Source: Bin87 sp965197635 (GTDB taxonomy: Bacteria; Chloroflexota; Dehalococcoidia; Lucifugimonadales; UBA3495). From it: 64,000 nucleotides of DNA. The stretch is from NCBI GenBank assembly GCA_965197635.1, contig CBDANN010000008.1, forward strand, positions 1,674,001 through 1,738,000. Reading direction: 5' to 3'. A model generated the notes under the pieces. It saw nothing but the letters and a program-made list of their open reading frames with translations, did not search any database and had not been told where the DNA came from. Of the stretch, positions 61,318-64,000 are shown piece by piece. How positions within the stretch are numbered: position 1 is the first letter of the stretch; each line of letters begins with the position of its first letter. The position numbers and the translations under genes are program-made.

Positions 61318-63558
61318 TCAGCGTTCGGTCTGGCGCAGCGGGCTGCTGGTGACGCGGTTGACCGACGTCACTCCGCGTATTCCCTCAATGCGGGAGAACA
61401 GGCGGGACAGTTCTTCCAGTCCGCCGATGTGGATGGTGAGTTCCATGCTCACCGTGGCGTCGTCGTTCTCACGGGTAACGACCCAGGCGATGTTGATCTT
61501 GTCCTCGGACACCTTGGTGGTGACGTCGCGCAACAGGCCGACCCGGTCGAAGGCTTCGATGCGAACGCGCACTGGATGAAGCTCCCGCTGCTGCCCCCAG
61601 GACACTGGCACCAGCCGTTCCTGCTCGTCTTCGTTCAGCACGTTGATGCAGCCGACCTTGTGGACGCTGACTCCGCGAGAGCGGGTTACGAACCCGATGA
61701 TAGGGTCGCCCTGGATGGGGTTGCAGCACCGGGCAATGTTGGTGAGCAGGTCGCCCACGCCGAGGACTGAGATGCCCGACGATGGGCTGGACAACGGCAA
61801 GGTGCCCTTCAACTTGGGCATCCAGGCCGACTCATCGACATCCTCTTTGCGATACTGCGTCAGCCGGGCGTCCAGCGCGGAATCGCTCAACTCGCCGGAA
61901 CCAACGGCGGCGAGGAGGTCTTCCATGGTCTCGTAGCGGCACGCTTCCAGCACTTCCCGGTCGGACATCTTGACGCCCATGCGGTGCATTTCCCGACGCA
62001 GCAGCTCGCGGCCCCGGGCGATGTTGGCGCTGCGGGCCTGACGGTTGAACCAGGAGCGGATTTTCTGGCGGGCGCTGTTGGTGGCGACGTATCCTCGCGA
62101 CGGGTTGAGCCAGTCGGGCGACGGCCCCCGGCCGGTCTTGCCGGCCACGACCTCCACGGTGTCGCCGTTCTCCAATGGGGTGTCCAACGACACCAGGCGT
62201 CCGTTCACCTTGGCCCCGGAGATGCGGTGCCCCAGGTCGGTGTGGATCTTGTAGGCGAAGTCGATGGGCGTCGCTCCGGCGGCAAGCTCCACAATATCGC
62301 CCTTGGGCGTATAGACGAAAACCTGGTCATGGAACAGGTCCTCGCGCACCGACTCCAGGAACTCTTCAGTGTCGGGGGTCTCGCGCTGCCACTCCAGCAA
62401 CTGGCGGAGCCAGGTCATGCGCTCCTCAAAGCGGCCGTTGCCGCCCGGGGCTGCGGCCCGTTCCTTGTAGCGCCAGTGGGCGGCCACCCCGTACTCGGCA
62501 ACACGGTGCATCTGCCGGGTCTTGATCTGCACCTCCAGGGGTTCCCCGCCGTCGCATTTCACCGTGGTGTGCAGCGCCTGGTACAGGTTCTTCTTGGGGG
62601 TGGCGATGTAGTCGTCGAACTGTCCGGGGATGGGGCTCCAGAGGCGATGGGTGATGCCCAGCGCGGTGTAGCAATCGGCCACGTCGTCAACGACGACCCG
62701 CAGGGCGTAGAGGTCATAAATATCGCTGAGTTCCTTGCCCTCAGCCGCATATTTCTCAATCTTGTTGTGGATGGAATAAATGCCCTTGGGTCGGCCGTTC
62801 ACGTCGGCATGGAGGCGGTTGTCGCCCAGTTCAGCCTTCAGGCGGCCCGCCACGTCGGCGACGTAGGCTTCACGCTGAGAGCGTCGGGCGGCCAGCATAC
62901 GGGAAATCTCACGGTATCGGGTCTCGTTCAGGTGCCGGAACGCCAGGTCGTCCAGCTGCCACTTGAGCTCCCAGATGCCCAGGCGGTGGGCCAGCGGGGA
63001 ATACACGTCGAGGGTTTCCTGGGCGATGCGGCGTCGCTTGTCCTCGGGCAGCGGGTCCAGCGTCCGCATATTGTGGAGGCGGTCGGCCAGCTTGATGAGC
63101 ACCACGCGGATGTCCTCGGCCATGGCGACCAGCATCTTGCGGAGGCTTTCGGCGTAGAGGTTTTCGGCGGGTACGACGCCGTTGCCATTTTCAGACCGGT
63201 GCGCCGGGTCGGGAGGACGGTAATCCACGCGGGCCAGCTTGGTTACGCCGTCCACCAGGCGGGACACGTCAACCCCGAAGCGCAACGCCAACTCGTCGAC
63301 GGTTACGGAGCAGTCCTCCACCACGTCGTGGAGTAGCGCCGCAATGATGGTGTCGGGGTCCAGATAGAGGTCGGCCAGAATGGTGGCGGCGGCCAGAGGA
63401 TGAACGATGTACGGGTCGCCGGAGAGGCGCATCTGGCCGTCGTGGCACCGTTCCGCGAAGTCGTAGGCCGACCTGATACGGTCAATTTGGGCCGCGTCGT
63501 CCACGTATTCGGACACGCGAGCGATGAGATCGGTGGACTCGCTGGCGACCGCGACCAT
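61318..63558 (-). CDS. relA: Bifunctional (p)ppGpp synthetase/hydrolase RelA/SpoT
   Basis: From ATG 63558, preceded by GAGGAGG, the protein is 746 residues; a longer frame to 63633 lacks a site. Domain order: HD hydrolase (YIVHPLAAATILADLY, ALLHDVVEDC, with the HD pair), synthetase (RPKGIYSIHNKIEKY, VDDVADCYTALGITH and EVQIKTRQMHRVAEYG), TGS (VFVYTPKGDIVELAAGATPI), a conserved-cysteine zinc-finger-like region (ARCCNPIQGDPIIGFVTRSR) and a C-terminal ACT domain. Both catalytic centres look complete, so it should make and degrade (p)ppGpp in the stringent response. Several toxin-antitoxin pairs lie in the preceding 25 kb. Confidence 0.95.
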   Translation of the reverse strand: MVAVASESTDLIARVSEYVDDAAQIDRIRSAYDFAERCHDGQMRLSGDPYIVHPLAAATILADLYLDPDTIIAALLHDVVEDCSVTVDELALRFGVDVSRLVDGVTKLARVDYRPPDPAHRSENGNGVVPAENLYAESLRKMLVAMAEDIRVVLIKLADRLHNMRTLDPLPEDKRRRIAQETLDVYSPLAHRLGIWELKWQLDDLAFRHLNETRYREISRMLAARRSQREAYVADVAGRLKAELGDNRLHADVNGRPKGIYSIHNKIEKYAAEGKELSDIYDLYALRVVVDDVADCYTALGITHRLWSPIPGQFDDYIATPKKNLYQALHTTVKCDGGEPLEVQIKTRQMHRVAEYGVAAHWRYKERAAAPGGNGRFEERMTWLRQLLEWQRETPDTEEFLESVREDLFHDQVFVYTPKGDIVELAAGATPIDFAYKIHTDLGHRISGAKVNGRLVSLDTPLENGDTVEVVAGKTGRGPSPDWLNPSRGYVATNSARQKIRSWFNRQARSANIARGRELLRREMHRMGVKMSDREVLEACRYETMEDLLAAVGSGELSDSALDARLTQYRKEDVDESAWMPKLKGTLPLSSPSSGISVLGVGDLLTNIARCCNPIQGDPIIGFVTRSRGVSVHKVGCINVLNEDEQERLVPVSWGQQRELHPVRVRIEAFDRVGLLRDVTTKVSEDKINIAWVVTRENDDATVSMELTIHIGGLEELSRLFSRIEGIRGVTSVNRVTSSPLRQTER

Positions 63559-63773
63559 AGGCGCCCTCCTCGCGTGGACAGCCCGCCCTTTACCCCGGGC
63601 GCGGCGCCGCGCTGCAACCTGTTCCAAGATCATACCGAGTGGCGTCGGGTATGTCCAGCGGGGCGTCAGCGCCCGAATTGCAATTTAAGGGATCGAGGCG
63701 AGCCAGTTCCCCACCCCAGCCCCCGACGTGCTGGCTACCGAGACGTCCGAGATGAACGCGGCCAATCTGGAAA

Positions 63774-64000
63774 TTACTTATACGGTGGCGTTTGACCATC
63801 GACGTACGCGTTTACTCCGATGACTTCTCCGGTACGGGCATCCAGCGCAAACGTGATGTTGTCATACGTCTTGCCGCCGGAGCTGGGCAACGTCATTTTC
63901 ACGGCGCCCTCGAATGCAACCACCCAGACTTCTTTGTCCGGATGCAAGCCAACATTGCTCGCATCGGCACCCAAACCCCCAGTGCCGAATGACGATACCC
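63774..64000 (-). CDS. PepSY-like secreted protein, C-terminal part
   Basis: The minus-strand frame is open to the window edge and ends at 63774. It reads VGLHPDKEVWVVAFEGAVKM, then YDNITFALDARTGEVIGVNA, ending YVDGQTPPYK. The W-V-V-A-F-E-G strand and DARTGEVIGV hairpin are typical of PepSY/YpeB-like domains, which inhibit peptidases or bind ligands outside the cell. The N-terminus, and so any signal peptide, lies beyond the window. The gap 63559-63773 to relA shows no gene. Confidence 0.6.
   Translation of the reverse strand, partial: VSSFGTGGLGADASNVGLHPDKEVWVVAFEGAVKMTLPSSGGKTYDNITFALDARTGEVIGVNAYVDGQTPPYK

Noticed and set aside
1..64000. tRNA and rRNA genes
   Set aside because: I looked for conserved rRNA segments and tRNA T-loop (GGTTCGAATCC-type) motifs in the gaps and saw none.

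Overview
The window is GC-rich bacterial chromosome. It carries no rRNA or tRNA genes that I can see. Several things fit a Chloroflexota, SAR202/Dehalococcoidia-like bacterium: Ala/Pro/Gln-rich family-5 solute-binding lipoproteins, cyclase-family and amidohydrolase enzymes, an LLM flavin oxidoreductase paired with an NMT1-like binding protein, paired-domain UspA proteins, and TACAAT-type promoters. That placement is inference, not proof. The stretch is very rich in insertion sequences and toxin-antitoxin genes.

Layout. 1-18.5 kb is an IS graveyard: an IS110 fragment, an IS21 element, IS1380 copies A (truncated) and B (intact), an IS256 tail, two nested IS701 copies and two inverted IS701 copies. 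Between them lie broken genes (FnIII, Calx-beta, PD-(D/E)XK nuclease, HNH-excalibur nuclease, serine recombinase pieces). Inside this zone 15.4-18.0 kb holds three intact metabolic genes. 18.6-26.4 kb is a peptide/nickel-type ABC import operon: two paralogous binding lipoproteins, two permeases and a membrane-anchored beta-propeller protein. 26.4-34 kb has an intact ISAs1 element with a 9-bp target duplication, a cyclase-family hydrolase, a DUF4258 gene pair, a NucS-like nuclease, an amidohydrolase and a UspA-type protein. 35-40.3 kb has a second UspA protein, a VapBC-like pair, a second antitoxin-like gene, an HsdR-N-like nuclease and a HicAB pair split by IS1380 copy D. 40.4-42.3 kb is acetyl-CoA synthetase. 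42.4-48 kb is a giant RCC1-repeat protein with about 44 repeats, split by a one-base frameshift and carrying a RelE-like fragment at its N-terminus.

49-57.6 kb is a candidate defence module. It holds a single-chain restriction-modification gene (N-terminal PD-(D/E)XK plus Eco57I-type N6-adenine methylase), then a DUF262 gene and a HEPN gene that were 4 bp apart before an IS inserted. IS1380 copy E sits in the methylase gene with a perfect 5-bp duplication. IS1380 copy C sits exactly at the DUF262 stop codon with a perfect 5-bp duplication. Precise loss of either element would restore the ancestral arrangement.

57.7-64 kb returns to housekeeping: HigBA, a rhodanese whose catalytic cysteine codon is an in-frame TGA, a membrane-anchored thermonuclease, an SLC13-type permease, RelA/SpoT and the end of a PepSY-like gene. 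The rhodanese is the most striking item. The TGA lies exactly at the active-site CxxGxR cysteine, the reading frame continues with family-typical sequence for 41 more residues, and a 17-nt perfect hairpin begins 11 nt after the TGA. This suggests a selenocysteine-containing sulfurtransferase.
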